Below, piece by piece: positions 8,121-17,981 of a stretch of 64,000 nt of DNA (positions within the stretch are counted from its first letter, which is position 1; every line of letters starts with the position of its first letter). The notes beneath the pieces are model-generated. The model did not search any database. It saw nothing but the letters and a program-made list of their open reading frames with translations, and was not told the origin of the DNA. This stretch comes from Wenjunlia tyrosinilytica (GTDB taxonomy: Bacteria; Actinomycetota; Actinomycetes; Streptomycetales; Streptomycetaceae): contig NZ_BMMS01000001.1 in NCBI RefSeq assembly GCF_014646055.1, forward strand, positions 209,892-273,891, in the 5' to 3' direction. A program made the translations under genes and the position numbers.

Positions 8121-8848
8121 TGCGCGCCCGCACGGGCGCGATGGCGGCCACCGCCGCGGGGCTGTTGCTCGCGCTGCTCGCCACCGCCTCGCCCGCGTCG
8201 GCCACCGGTTACCGCTACTGGTCCTTCTGGCAGGCGGCCAAGGGGACGTGGGCGTACGCCCAGCAGGGCCCGGCCACCGTCCGCCCCTCCGACGGCGATG
8301 TGGACGGCTGGCGGTTCGCGGTCAGCGAGGACAGCTCGGCCGAGGCGGCCCGGCCGCGCGGCAGGGCCGACTTCGCCTCCATCTGCGCCGGTACCCCGGC
8401 CAGGCACGGCAGCAAGCGCGTCGCCGTCGTCCTCGACTTCGGAACGGCGGCCGACGCCTCCGGTGACGCGCGGCCGCCGAAGCCGCGGACCGAGTGCGCC
8501 CGCGTGCGCGAGGACGCGACGTCCGCCGACGTTCTCGCGACGGTCGCCAAGCCGCTGCGCTACAACTCCAATGCCCTGCTCTGCGCCCTCGCGGGCTATC
8601 CGGCCTCGGGGTGCGGCGAGACCGTGTCCTCCACGTCCTCCACGTCGGGCTCGGGAGCGAAGTCCGGGGCCGGGACCGGCTCGGGGCCCGGTTCGGCGTC
8701 GGGGTCCGCGTCCGGCGCGAAGGCGAGCCGTGCCGAGCCCGCCTCGTCCAACGACGACGGCCCGTCCGCCGGACTGTGGGTGGGCCTCGCCGCCGTGGCC
8801 GTACTGGCTGCCGCCGGGCTGTGGCAGGCACGCCGCCGCCGCGTCTGA
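8120..8848 (+). CDS. SCO2322-like exported protein, membrane-anchored
   Basis: 242 residues: signal peptide (about 1-32, ending ASA), a globular part opening YRYWSFWQAAKGTWAYAQQG, a Ser/Gly/Ala-rich linker (about 175-205), a membrane helix (about 215-235) and an RRRR tail. The start overlaps the previous stop (TGATG). The Trp-rich opening is typical of a small conserved Streptomyces family that always sits beside ECF transporter genes. It probably works with the repeat protein upstream as an extracytoplasmic accessory of the transporter. Its biochemical role is unknown. Confidence 0.7.
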   Translation: MRARTGAMAATAAGLLLALLATASPASATGYRYWSFWQAAKGTWAYAQQGPATVRPSDGDVDGWRFAVSEDSSAEAARPRGRADFASICAGTPARHGSKRVAVVLDFGTAADASGDARPPKPRTECARVREDATSADVLATVAKPLRYNSNALLCALAGYPASGCGETVSSTSSTSGSGAKSGAGTGSGPGSASGSASGAKASRAEPASSNDDGPSAGLWVGLAAVAVLAAAGLWQARRRRV

Positions 8849-9927
8849 TGGCTCGCGGAACCTGCCTGCACGCCGGAGCGTGGTGGCTGTGGGCGCTCGG
8901 GCTCGCCGCCGCGGCATCGCGCACCACCAACCCGCTGCTCCTGCTGCTCCTGATCGCCGTGGCCGGTTATGTCGTCGCCGCCCGCCGGACCGAGGCGCCC
9001 TGGGCGCGCTCCTACGGGGCGTTCCTGAAGTTCGGGCTGGTGGTGCTCGGCATCCGGCTGGTCTTCGCGGTGTTCCTGGGCTCCCCGATCCCCGGTACCA
9101 CCGTGCTGTTCACCCTCCCGGAGGCACCGCTGCCCGACTGGGCGCGAGGGGTGCGCCTCGGCGGACGGGTCACCGCGGAGGGCGTGCTCTTCGCCGCCTA
9201 CGACGGGTTGAAGATGGCGACGCTGCTGGTGTGCGTCGGCTCGGCCAACGCGCTCGCCAATCCGGCGCGGCTTCTCAAGTCCCTGCCGGGCGCGCTGTAC
9301 GAGGCCGGGGTGGCGGTCGTCGTCGCCATGACGTTCGCCCCGCACCTGGTCTCCGATGTGCAGCGGCTGCGCTCCGCCCGCCGCCTGCGCGGACGCGAGG
9401 ACCGGGGACCGCGTGCCCTGCTGCACATCGGACTGCCGGTCCTCGAAGGCGCGTTGGAGCGTTCCGTCGCACTCGCCGCCGCCATGGACACGCGGGGGTA
9501 CGGCCGTTCGGCCGACGTTCCCCGGGCCGTTCGGCGCACCACCGCCGTCCTCACGCTCGGTGGGCTCGCCGGGGTGTGCCTCGGCTCGTACGGACTGCTG
9601 TCCGACGACGGGGGACTGCTGGGGCTGCCCGTCCTGCTCGTCGGGCTGGCCGCGGCGGTCGCCGGTCTGGTGCTCGGCGGTCGCCGGGCCGCCCGCACCC
9701 GCTACCGGCCCGACCGCTGGGGACCCCGTGAGTGGCTGGTGACCGCGTCCGGCGTGGCCGTCGCGGCACTGATGTTCCATGCCGACGGGCTCCACCCCTC
9801 CACGGTCCCCCTCGCCGCCCCGGCCCTGCCCCTCCTTCCCGCCGCGTCCGTCCTCATCGGCCTGCTCCCGGCGTTCATCGCGCCGGCCCCGCCCAGGGAC
9901 CACCCGCCCGAGGAGCCGAAGAAGTGA
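8848..9927 (+). CDS. ecfT: ECF transporter transmembrane component (EcfT)
   Basis: 359 residues with about seven or eight hydrophobic segments. The coupling region includes VVAMTFAPHLVSDVQRLRSARRLRG and, later, ERSVALAAAMDTRGYGRS, the two Ala-Arg-Gly type helices by which EcfT contacts its ATPases. The start overlaps the upstream stop (TGATG). As the scaffold of an energy-coupling-factor importer, it links the substrate-binding S component to the ATPase in the membrane. It is followed by ATPase and S-component genes in the same transcription unit. Confidence 0.85.
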   Translation: MARGTCLHAGAWWLWALGLAAAASRTTNPLLLLLLIAVAGYVVAARRTEAPWARSYGAFLKFGLVVLGIRLVFAVFLGSPIPGTTVLFTLPEAPLPDWARGVRLGGRVTAEGVLFAAYDGLKMATLLVCVGSANALANPARLLKSLPGALYEAGVAVVVAMTFAPHLVSDVQRLRSARRLRGREDRGPRALLHIGLPVLEGALERSVALAAAMDTRGYGRSADVPRAVRRTTAVLTLGGLAGVCLGSYGLLSDDGGLLGLPVLLVGLAAAVAGLVLGGRRAARTRYRPDRWGPREWLVTASGVAVAALMFHADGLHPSTVPLAAPALPLLPAASVLIGLLPAFIAPAPPRDHPPEEPKK

Positions 9928-11567
9928 TCCGTTTCGAGCACGTCGGCGTCACCTACGCGGACTCCCCGGCCCCGGCCCTGAGCGGCGTCGACCTCACCAT
10001 CCCGGAAGGGGAACTCTGCCTGCTCGTCGGCCCGTCCGGCTCCGGGAAGTCCACTCTCCTCGGCGCGGTGAGCGGCCTCGTCCCGCACTTCACGGGCGGC
10101 ACCCTGCGGGGGCGCGTCACCGTCGACGGCCGCGACACCCGTACACACCGGCCCCGCGAACTGGCGGACGTCGTGGGCACGGTCGGCCAGGACCCGCTCG
10201 CGCACTTCGTCACCGACACCGTCGAGGACGAACTCGCCTACGGCATGGAGTCGCTGGGCATCGCACCGGCGACGATGCGCCGCCGTGTCGAGGAGACCCT
10301 GGACCTGCTGGGCCTGGCCGGCCTTCGCGACCGCCCGCTCGCCACCCTGTCCGGTGGACAGCAGCAACGTGTCGCCATCGGCTCCGTGCTGACCGCGCAC
10401 CCCAAGGTCCTCGTCCTGGACGAACCGACCTCGGCCCTCGACCCGGGCGCGGCCGAGGAGGTCCTCGCGGTCCTCCAGCGGCTCGTGCACGACCTCGGCA
10501 CCACCGTCCTCCTGGCCGAGCACCGCCTGGAACGCGTGGTGCAGTACGCCGACCAGGTCGTCCTGCTGCCGGGCGCGGGTCAGCCGCCGACCGTCGGCGC
10601 ACCGGCCGACATCATGTCCATATCGCCGGTCCACCCGCCCGTTGTCGCCCTGGGCCGGGCCTACGGCTGGTCGCCGCTGCCCCTGTCGGTCCGCGACGCC
10701 CGGCGCCGGGCGTCGGACCTGCGAGAACGCCTGGCGCCCCTGGCTCCGCAAGCGCCCGCCGCGTCGGTCCCCTCCCCCTCCCCCGCCGCCTCCGTCTCCG
10801 TCGCCGTCGCCGTCGCCGAAACGGTCCGGCTCTCGATCCGGCGTGGAGGCGTCCAGGCGCTGAGCGGGGTGAGCCTGTCCGTATCGGCGGGTGAGACCGT
10901 GGCGCTCATGGGCCGCAACGGGGCGGGCAAGTCCACCCTGCTCGGCTCCCTGGTGGGACTGCACAAGCCGACCTCCGGGAGCGTGACCGCGGGCGGGCTC
11001 GTGCCGCACGCGGCAAAGCCGCGGGACCTCCTGCGCCGGGTCGGCCTCGTGCCGCAGGAACCGCGTGACCTCCTCTACACGGAGACGGTCGCGGCGGAGT
11101 GCGCGGCGGCCGACTCGGACGCGGGCGCCGAACCCGGCACCTGCCGCGCGCTGGTGTCCCGGCTCCTGCCCGGCGTCCCGGACGCGACCCACCCCCGTGA
11201 CCTCTCCGAGGGCCAGCGCCTCACCCTCGCCCTCGCCGTCGTCCTCACCGCCCGCCCTCCGCTGCTCCTGCTGGACGAACCCACCCGCGGCCTCGACTAC
11301 GCCGCCAAGTCCCGGCTGGTCTCGGCCCTGCGGGAGCTGGCGGCCGAGGGGCACGCGACGCTGCTCGCCACCCATGACGTGGAACTGGCCGCCGAGGTGG
11401 CGGACCGGGTGGTGATCCTGGCCGACGGCGAGGTGGTCGCGGACGGCCCGACCGCCGAGATCGTGGTGTCCTCACCGGCGTTCGCGCCCCAGGTCTCCAA
11501 GGTCCTCGGCCCCCAGCCGTGGCTCACCGTCGCGCAGGTCCAACGGGCCCTGGAGAGCGTTTCGTGA
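9924..11567 (+). CDS. ecfA: ECF transporter ATPase, two ATPase domains fused (EcfA1-A2)
   Basis: 547 residues from GTG 9924, which overlaps the ecfT stop as GTGA. There are two complete ABC ATPase units. The first has Walker A GPSGSGKST (about 36-44), signature LSGGQQQR and Walker B VLVLDEPTSALD. The second has Walker A GRNGAGKST, signature LSEGQRL and Walker B LLLLDEPTRGLD. The units are joined by an Ala/Pro/Ser/Val-rich linker (about 265-300). In many bacteria the two ATPases are separate genes; the fused form is common in Actinobacteria. It powers vitamin or metal uptake through EcfT. Confidence 0.92.
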   Translation: MIRFEHVGVTYADSPAPALSGVDLTIPEGELCLLVGPSGSGKSTLLGAVSGLVPHFTGGTLRGRVTVDGRDTRTHRPRELADVVGTVGQDPLAHFVTDTVEDELAYGMESLGIAPATMRRRVEETLDLLGLAGLRDRPLATLSGGQQQRVAIGSVLTAHPKVLVLDEPTSALDPGAAEEVLAVLQRLVHDLGTTVLLAEHRLERVVQYADQVVLLPGAGQPPTVGAPADIMSISPVHPPVVALGRAYGWSPLPLSVRDARRRASDLRERLAPLAPQAPAASVPSPSPAASVSVAVAVAETVRLSIRRGGVQALSGVSLSVSAGETVALMGRNGAGKSTLLGSLVGLHKPTSGSVTAGGLVPHAAKPRDLLRRVGLVPQEPRDLLYTETVAAECAAADSDAGAEPGTCRALVSRLLPGVPDATHPRDLSEGQRLTLALAVVLTARPPLLLLDEPTRGLDYAAKSRLVSALRELAAEGHATLLATHDVELAAEVADRVVILADGEVVADGPTAEIVVSSPAFAPQVSKVLGPQPWLTVAQVQRALESVS

Positions 11568-12424
11568 ACGGCGCGAGCGGCGCGAACGGCGCGAACACCA
11601 TGACCGCAATGAAGACCGCCGCCCAGGTCCGCCCGATACGCCTGGGCCCGCGTTCCACGGTGGTGCTGGTACTCGTCTCGCTCGTCGGCGTTGCCGCGTT
11701 CGGCTGGCCGCTGCTGGCGGATCCGCAGTCGGATCTGGCCCATTCCGCGGACGCCCCCTGGCTGTTCGCCGCGCTCCTGCCGCTCCTGCTGGCCGTGGTG
11801 ATCGCCCAGATCTCCGAGGGCGGCATGGACGCGAAGGCGGTCGCCATGCTCGGTGTCCTGGCGGCGGTGGGCGCGGCGCTTCGCCCCCTGGGCGCGGGCA
11901 CGGCGGGCATCGAGCCGATGTTCTTCCTGATGGTCCTGTCCGGGCGCGTCCTGGGTCCGGGCTTCGGCTTTGTGCTGGGCTCGGTGTCGATGTTCGCCTC
12001 GGCGCTGCTGACGGGCGGGGTGGGCCCGTGGATGCCCTTCCAGATGCTGAGCATGGGCTGGGTGTCGATGGGCGCGGGACTCCTGCCGGACCGCCGGCGC
12101 GGCCGCCGGGAGACGGCACTGCTCGCGGTCTACGGCGTCGTCTCCTCGGTGCTGTACGGGACGGTGATGAACCTTCAGGGCTGGCCGTACATCGGTGGCA
12201 TGAGCAGCTCGGTCTCCTTCGTCCCCGGCGCCCCCGTCCCCGACAACGTCACCCGTTTCGCGGCCTACTGCCTGACCACCTCCCTCGGCTGGGACCTCCC
12301 CCGCGCCGCCGTCACGGCCGCCCTGACCCTCACCCTGGGCCACCCCCTCCTGAGAACGCTGCGCCGCGCCACCCGCAGGGCGGCATTCGACGCGTCCGCG
12401 ACCTTTGCCGGCGAACGGAGTTGA
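11564..12424 (+). CDS. ECF transporter substrate-binding membrane subunit (S component)
   Basis: 286 residues from GTG 11564, which overlaps the ATPase stop (GTGA); ATG 11600 is an alternative. It has about six hydrophobic segments, with a conserved-looking GRVLGPGFGFVLGSVSMFASALLTGGVGPWMPFQ region typical of S components for vitamins. It confers substrate specificity on the ECF transporter encoded upstream. The operon's intrinsic-factor-like surface protein makes cobalamin an attractive guess, but no cobalamin riboswitch is visible upstream of the operon, and the substrate stays open. Confidence 0.8.
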   Translation: MNGASGANGANTMTAMKTAAQVRPIRLGPRSTVVLVLVSLVGVAAFGWPLLADPQSDLAHSADAPWLFAALLPLLLAVVIAQISEGGMDAKAVAMLGVLAAVGAALRPLGAGTAGIEPMFFLMVLSGRVLGPGFGFVLGSVSMFASALLTGGVGPWMPFQMLSMGWVSMGAGLLPDRRRGRRETALLAVYGVVSSVLYGTVMNLQGWPYIGGMSSSVSFVPGAPVPDNVTRFAAYCLTTSLGWDLPRAAVTAALTLTLGHPLLRTLRRATRRAAFDASATFAGERS

Positions 12425-12464
12425 ACTGCCGCGTCCCGCTCGGCGGGGCGGTCGGGGACCAAGG

Positions 12465-12490
12465 GGCCGGGCGCGCACTCGCGCCCGGCC
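12465..12490. terminator. Hairpin between convergent ECF operon and thiolase gene
   Basis: Perfect 11-bp stem GGCCGGGCGCG / CGCGCCCGGCC with a 4-base loop, between two convergent stop codons (12424 and 12501). It has no T run and probably acts in both directions. Confidence 0.6.
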
Positions 12491-12500
12491 GGGCGTCCCG

Positions 12501-13748
<1,248 letters not shown>

Positions 13749-13892
13749 TTATTACCCGGGGTAGCCCCTACGCAAGAGTGCGGTCACGTCCCTTGTTTCC
13801 TTGTGCGGCGCTCATTACCGTCGGACGACATACCTGATGGGACGTCAGCCACTGTCGGCGGGCGCCCCGGCCCGTGCGTGCCAGGAGCCGCC

Positions 13893-15128
13893 ATGTCCTG
13901 TCCAGCGCTGCCCGACGGATTCGACTTCACCGACCCCGACATCTACCAACAGCGCGTCCCCCTGCCCGAGTTCGCCCTCATGCGGGAGACCTCGCCCGTC
14001 TGGTGGAACGCCCAGCGCCACGGGGTGGCCGGTTTCGACGACGACGGCTACTGGGTGGTGACCCGCCATGCCGACGTCAAGGCGGTCTCCACCAACCCCG
14101 AGGTGTTCTCCTCCAACACCAACACCGCGATCATCCGCTTCAACGAGACCATCACCCGCGACCAGATCGATGTGCAGAAGCTGATCCTGCTCAATATGGA
14201 TCCGCCCGAGCACACCCGCCTGCGCCAGATCGTCCAGCGCGGCTTCACCCCCCGCTCCATCCGCGCCCTGGAGAACGCGCTGCGCGAGCGCGCCACCCGT
14301 ATCGTCGCCGACGCCACCTCCGGCGGCACCGGCAACTTCGTGACCGACATCGCCTCGGAGCTGCCGCTGCAGGCCATCGCCGAGCTCATCGGAGTCCCCC
14401 AGGGCGACCGGGCCAAGCTCTTCGACTGGTCCAACAAGATGGCCTCCTACGACGATCCCGAACTGGCCATCACCGAGGAGGTCGGCGCCGAGTCCGCGAT
14501 GGAGCTCATCTCCTACGCCATGAACATGGCCGCCGCACGCAAGGAGTGCCCCGCGCACGACATCGTCACCAGGCTGGTCGCGGCGGAGGACGAGGGGAAT
14601 CTGACCTCCGACGAGTTCGGCTTCTTCGTGCTCGTGCTCACCGTGGCGGGCAATGAGACCACCCGCAACGCCATCACGCACGGCATGCACGCCTTCCTCA
14701 CCCACCCGGAGCAGTGGGGGCTGTTCAAGGCGACCCGCCCCCCGACCGCCGCCGACGAGATCGTGCGCTGGGCCACGCCCATCGTCTCCTTCCAGCGCAC
14801 CGCCACCCGCGACACCGAGCTCGGCGGAGCGGCGATCAAGGAGGGGGACCGGGTCGGCGTCTTCTACTCCTCGGCCAACTACGACCCGCGGGTCTTCGAC
14901 CGGCCCGACGTCTTCGACATCACCCGCGACCCGAACCCGCACCTCGGATTCGGCGGCGGCGGGCCGCACTTCTGCCTCGGCGCCAGCCTCGCCCGGGTGG
15001 AGATCAACCTCATCTTCAACGCGATCGCCGACGCCGCCCCCGACATCCGGCTGGTGGGCGACGAGCCGCGGAGGCTGCGGTCGGCGTGGATCAACGGGGT
15101 GAAGGAGATGCGGGTCAGATACGCCTGA
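13893..15128 (+). CDS. cyp125: Cytochrome P450 of the CYP125 (steroid C26/C27-monooxygenase) type
   Basis: 411 residues from ATG 13893 with AGGAG upstream. Visible P450 features are I-helix AGNETT (252-257), Glu289-x-x-Arg292 and heme ligand Cys361 in FGGGGPHFCLGA. The N-terminal LPDGFDFTDPDIY, LLNMDPPEHTRLR and ADEIVRWATPIVSFQRTA segments closely follow CYP125 of mycobacteria. That enzyme oxidises the terminal carbon of the cholesterol side chain to alcohol, aldehyde and acid. It needs a ferredoxin; the 3Fe-4S ferredoxin at 3934 is a good candidate. A KstR-like operator precedes the gene. Confidence 0.88.
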   Translation: MSCPALPDGFDFTDPDIYQQRVPLPEFALMRETSPVWWNAQRHGVAGFDDDGYWVVTRHADVKAVSTNPEVFSSNTNTAIIRFNETITRDQIDVQKLILLNMDPPEHTRLRQIVQRGFTPRSIRALENALRERATRIVADATSGGTGNFVTDIASELPLQAIAELIGVPQGDRAKLFDWSNKMASYDDPELAITEEVGAESAMELISYAMNMAAARKECPAHDIVTRLVAAEDEGNLTSDEFGFFVLVLTVAGNETTRNAITHGMHAFLTHPEQWGLFKATRPPTAADEIVRWATPIVSFQRTATRDTELGGAAIKEGDRVGVFYSSANYDPRVFDRPDVFDITRDPNPHLGFGGGGPHFCLGASLARVEINLIFNAIADAAPDIRLVGDEPRRLRSAWINGVKEMRVRYA

Positions 15129-15171
15129 GCCTGCCCGAAGCACCCCGGAGGAGACCTACGGGAGACAGCAC

Positions 15172-15202
15172 GGCCCCCGACGCTCGGTGAGCGTCGGGGG
15201 CC
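15172..15202. terminator. Strong hairpin after the P450 gene
   Basis: Perfect 14-bp stem GGCCCCCGACGCTC / GAGCGTCGGGGGCC with a 3-base loop, between the P450 stop (15128) and the convergent hydrolase stop (15237). Confidence 0.7.
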
Positions 15203-15236
15203 GGTACCGGTTGCCCGGCAGTTACCGCGTTGCGCG

Positions 15237-16868
15237 TCAGTGAACGGCGGGCACGTCTGCCAGCGCGCGCCGGGACTGCTTGGCCGCGGCCGCGGTCGGC
15301 TCCGGCTGCGGGTGGGCGGCGCAGGTCACATCGCCCTTGTCGAGCTTGCCGGTGAGCAGGTAGGTGTCCACCCGGTCGTTGATGCAGGGGTTGACCAGGC
15401 CGGTGACACCGTGCGAGCCGGCGCCCTTCTCCGTGATGAGCAGGGAGTCCTTCAGGCGCTTGTGGAGCGAGAGCGCGCCGGAGTACGGGGTCGCGGCGTC
15501 ACGGGTGCCGTTGATGAGCATGATCCGCGGCAGGCCCTTGCGGGTCTCCACCTTCACCGGGGTCTGCTGCGGCACGCCCCAGGTGGCGCACGGCAGGTTC
15601 ATCCAGGCGTTGGACCAGGTCAGGAACGGGTACTTCTTGTGCAGCTCGGTGTTGTCCCGGTCCCACTTCTTCCAGGACGTGGGCCACTTGGCGTCGGTGC
15701 ACTCGACCGCGGTGTAGACGGCGTTGCCGTTCTCCGCGGCGATGTTGCCCTTGGTGTCGCTCATGTCGGGGGCGGCGTTGTCGATCAGCGGCTGCGGGTC
15801 TCCCGCAACGTACTTGCTCCACGCGTCGGCCACGGGAATCCAGGCCGAGTCGTAGTAGGGAGCCCTCTGGAAGAAGCCGAGCAGCTCGGCCGGACCGACC
15901 TTGCCGCCGATGGGGTTGGCCTTGGCCGTGGCACGCAAGTTCCGCCACGCCGTCTCCACCTTGGCCGAGGTGTCGCCGATGTGGAAGGTGGAGTCGTGCT
16001 TGGCGACCCAGGCCTTCCAGTCGTCCCAGCGCACCTGGAACGCCACGTCCTGGTCGAGGTTGGCCTCGTACCAGATCTTCTTGCGGCTCGGGTCGACGAT
16101 GCTGTCGACGATCATGCGGCGCACATGCGTCGGGAACAGCGTCGCGTAGACGCCGCCGATGTAGGTGCCGTAGGAGACGCCCAGGTAGTTGAGCTTCTTC
16201 TCGTGCAGCGCGGCGCGGATGACGTCGAGGTCGCGGACCGTGTTCGCCGTCGTCATGTACGGCAGAAGGGCGCCGCTGCGCTCCTTGCAGCCCTTGGCGT
16301 AGTCCTTGGCGAGCTTGCGCTGGAAGAGCTTGTCGGCCTCGTTGTCCGGGACCGGGTCCTTCTTCGGACCCTTGACGAACTCCTGCGGGTCCATGCAGGA
16401 GATCGGCGCGGAGTGGCCGACACCGCGCGGGTCGAAGCCGACGAAGTCGTACGCCGTCGAGGCCTTCGTCCACAGCGGGTTCTTGTTGGTCACGCGCGTC
16501 GGGAAGCGCATGCCGGAGCCACCGGGGCCACCGGGGTTGTAGACGAGGGCGCCCTGGCGCTGCGTCTCGCTCCCGGTGTTCTTGATCATGTCAACGGCGA
16601 TCTTGATCTGCTCGCCGTCGGGCTTGGCGTAGTTGACGGGGACCGTGACGTAGCCGCACTGGATCGGGGCCGGGAAGCCCCAGTCAGTGGGACACAGTGC
16701 CCAGTCGACGCCCTTCGCGGCCGCCTTGGCGGCCGCGATCTTCACACCAGCGGCTTCGGCGCTGCCGCCGGGGACGTCGCCGCCCCGGGCCGCCGATGCC
16801 GCCGGGGCGGCGGCAACCGCGCCCGCCAGGAGAGTGCCGGCAACGCCGAGCACCGCTATTCGCTTCAC
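15237..16868 (-). CDS. Exported alpha/beta hydrolase of the tripeptidyl aminopeptidase (Tap/SlpD/SlpE) family
   Basis: 543 residues from GTG 16868, with GGGGGAGGA upstream; the longer ORF to 16988 adds a non-signal-like extension. The signal peptide is about 1-29 (ASAARGG). The oxyanion region is YNPGGPGGSGM and the nucleophile sits in GVSYG. Catalytic Asp (GTRDAATP) and His (GSHGVTG) regions follow near the C-terminus in a TAP-like C-terminal domain. The family cleaves N-terminal tripeptides or peptides outside the cell; Streptomyces has several paralogues. It is monocistronic, between hairpins. Confidence 0.85.
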   Translation of the reverse strand: MKRIAVLGVAGTLLAGAVAAAPAASAARGGDVPGGSAEAAGVKIAAAKAAAKGVDWALCPTDWGFPAPIQCGYVTVPVNYAKPDGEQIKIAVDMIKNTGSETQRQGALVYNPGGPGGSGMRFPTRVTNKNPLWTKASTAYDFVGFDPRGVGHSAPISCMDPQEFVKGPKKDPVPDNEADKLFQRKLAKDYAKGCKERSGALLPYMTTANTVRDLDVIRAALHEKKLNYLGVSYGTYIGGVYATLFPTHVRRMIVDSIVDPSRKKIWYEANLDQDVAFQVRWDDWKAWVAKHDSTFHIGDTSAKVETAWRNLRATAKANPIGGKVGPAELLGFFQRAPYYDSAWIPVADAWSKYVAGDPQPLIDNAAPDMSDTKGNIAAENGNAVYTAVECTDAKWPTSWKKWDRDNTELHKKYPFLTWSNAWMNLPCATWGVPQQTPVKVETRKGLPRIMLINGTRDAATPYSGALSLHKRLKDSLLITEKGAGSHGVTGLVNPCINDRVDTYLLTGKLDKGDVTCAAHPQPEPTAAAAKQSRRALADVPAVH

Positions 16869-17060
16869 AGGATGGTCCTCCCCCAACCGATCCGCCGCTC
16901 GTGGCAGCGGTGAAGTCCGAACGTTGTGGGCCGATCCTGCACGGAGGGGGAGGAATTCGAAAGATCGTCTCTGCAAATTTTTTGCCAATGCCTGAATGTT
17001 GACAGGATTACCTGCGGTTGATGTCCTGAATTGACTCCAATGTCCTCTGAGTTGAGGGGT

Positions 17061-17900
17061 TCAGACGGTGGACCAGACCTCGGCGACCGCGTCCGCCGCC
17101 GAGGCCGCCTGCTCCCGTCCCGCGCGGGCCGCGGGAGCGCGCCGGGCGGGATCGAGCATGTCGCCGCCGACGATCCTGCGCGTCGCCGGATCCGGCGAGA
17201 CCACCACCACCTCGGGCCCTTCTCCCAGCTCGCGCACCTGGTCGGCCACGCTCTTGATGGCCCCCAGCCCCGCCGTCATGGGCGCCAGCACCACGATCCG
17301 CTCGCAGCCCGCGGCCAGGTCGACATTGGCGGGCGAGCGCACCCCGCCGTCCATCCAGCGGCGCCCCTTGATGGGGACGGGCGGCCAGACTCCCGGCACG
17401 GCGCAACTGGCCGCGACGGCGTCGATCAGATCGACCCCGCTCTCCCGGTCGAATGCCGCGAACTCCCCCGAATCCACGTCGACCGCAGTGATGAGGAGCC
17501 TGCGGTCGGGCCAGGTGTGGGTGGCCAGCCGGCTCGCTATGACCTTGCGGCGCTGTTCCTGCGGCACGGTGGGGACGGCGAGCGACATCCGCCCGAACCG
17601 GGCCCTGGCCTCCTGCTCGTCCCCCTCCCCGAAGAGGGCGGCGGCCATCCGCATCTTCTCGCGCATTCCGAGTCCGCCGGTCATCTCACCGACCGGTTCC
17701 TCGAGTTGGCGCTCGTAGTACACCTGGACATCGGCGCCGCAGGCCAGATGGACCCCCACGACCGAGCCCGCCGAAGTGCCCACGAACAGATCGGCGTCGG
17801 TGAGGTCGATCCCGGCGTCCGCGAGACCGGCCAGAACGCCCCACTCCCAGCCGATCCCGGTCAGTCCGCCGCCGCCGAGCACCAGTGCCCTGTCCCCCAC
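17061..17900 (-). CDS. Patatin-like phospholipase
   Basis: 279 residues from GTG 17900 with GGAGGGGGAG upstream. An oxyanion glycine run GGGGLTG (9-15) leads to nucleophile Ser43 in GTSAGS. The dyad Asp184 lies in MDGGVRS, as in bacterial patatins. There is no signal peptide. It is predicted to hydrolyse acyl esters of lipids at the membrane or in the cytosol. A hairpin separates it from the upstream GT87-PAP2 gene, so it is probably transcribed alone. Substrate unknown. Confidence 0.87.
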   Translation of the reverse strand: MGDRALVLGGGGLTGIGWEWGVLAGLADAGIDLTDADLFVGTSAGSVVGVHLACGADVQVYYERQLEEPVGEMTGGLGMREKMRMAAALFGEGDEQEARARFGRMSLAVPTVPQEQRRKVIASRLATHTWPDRRLLITAVDVDSGEFAAFDRESGVDLIDAVAASCAVPGVWPPVPIKGRRWMDGGVRSPANVDLAAGCERIVVLAPMTAGLGAIKSVADQVRELGEGPEVVVVSPDPATRRIVGGDMLDPARRAPAARAGREQAASAADAVAEVWSTV

Positions 17901-17950
17901 AGCTCCCCCTCCGCGAGCACTCGCGCGGTCCACGGTCCGAGCCCGTGCTC

Positions 17951-17973
17951 CCACGGCCCGAGGCGGGCCGTGG
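17951..17973 (-). terminator. Hairpin after the GT87-PAP2 gene
   Basis: Perfect 10-bp stem CCACGGCCCG / CGGGCCGTGG with a 3-base loop, 9 bp past the stop of the GT87-PAP2 gene. Confidence 0.55.
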
Positions 17974-17981
17974 ACGGTCCG

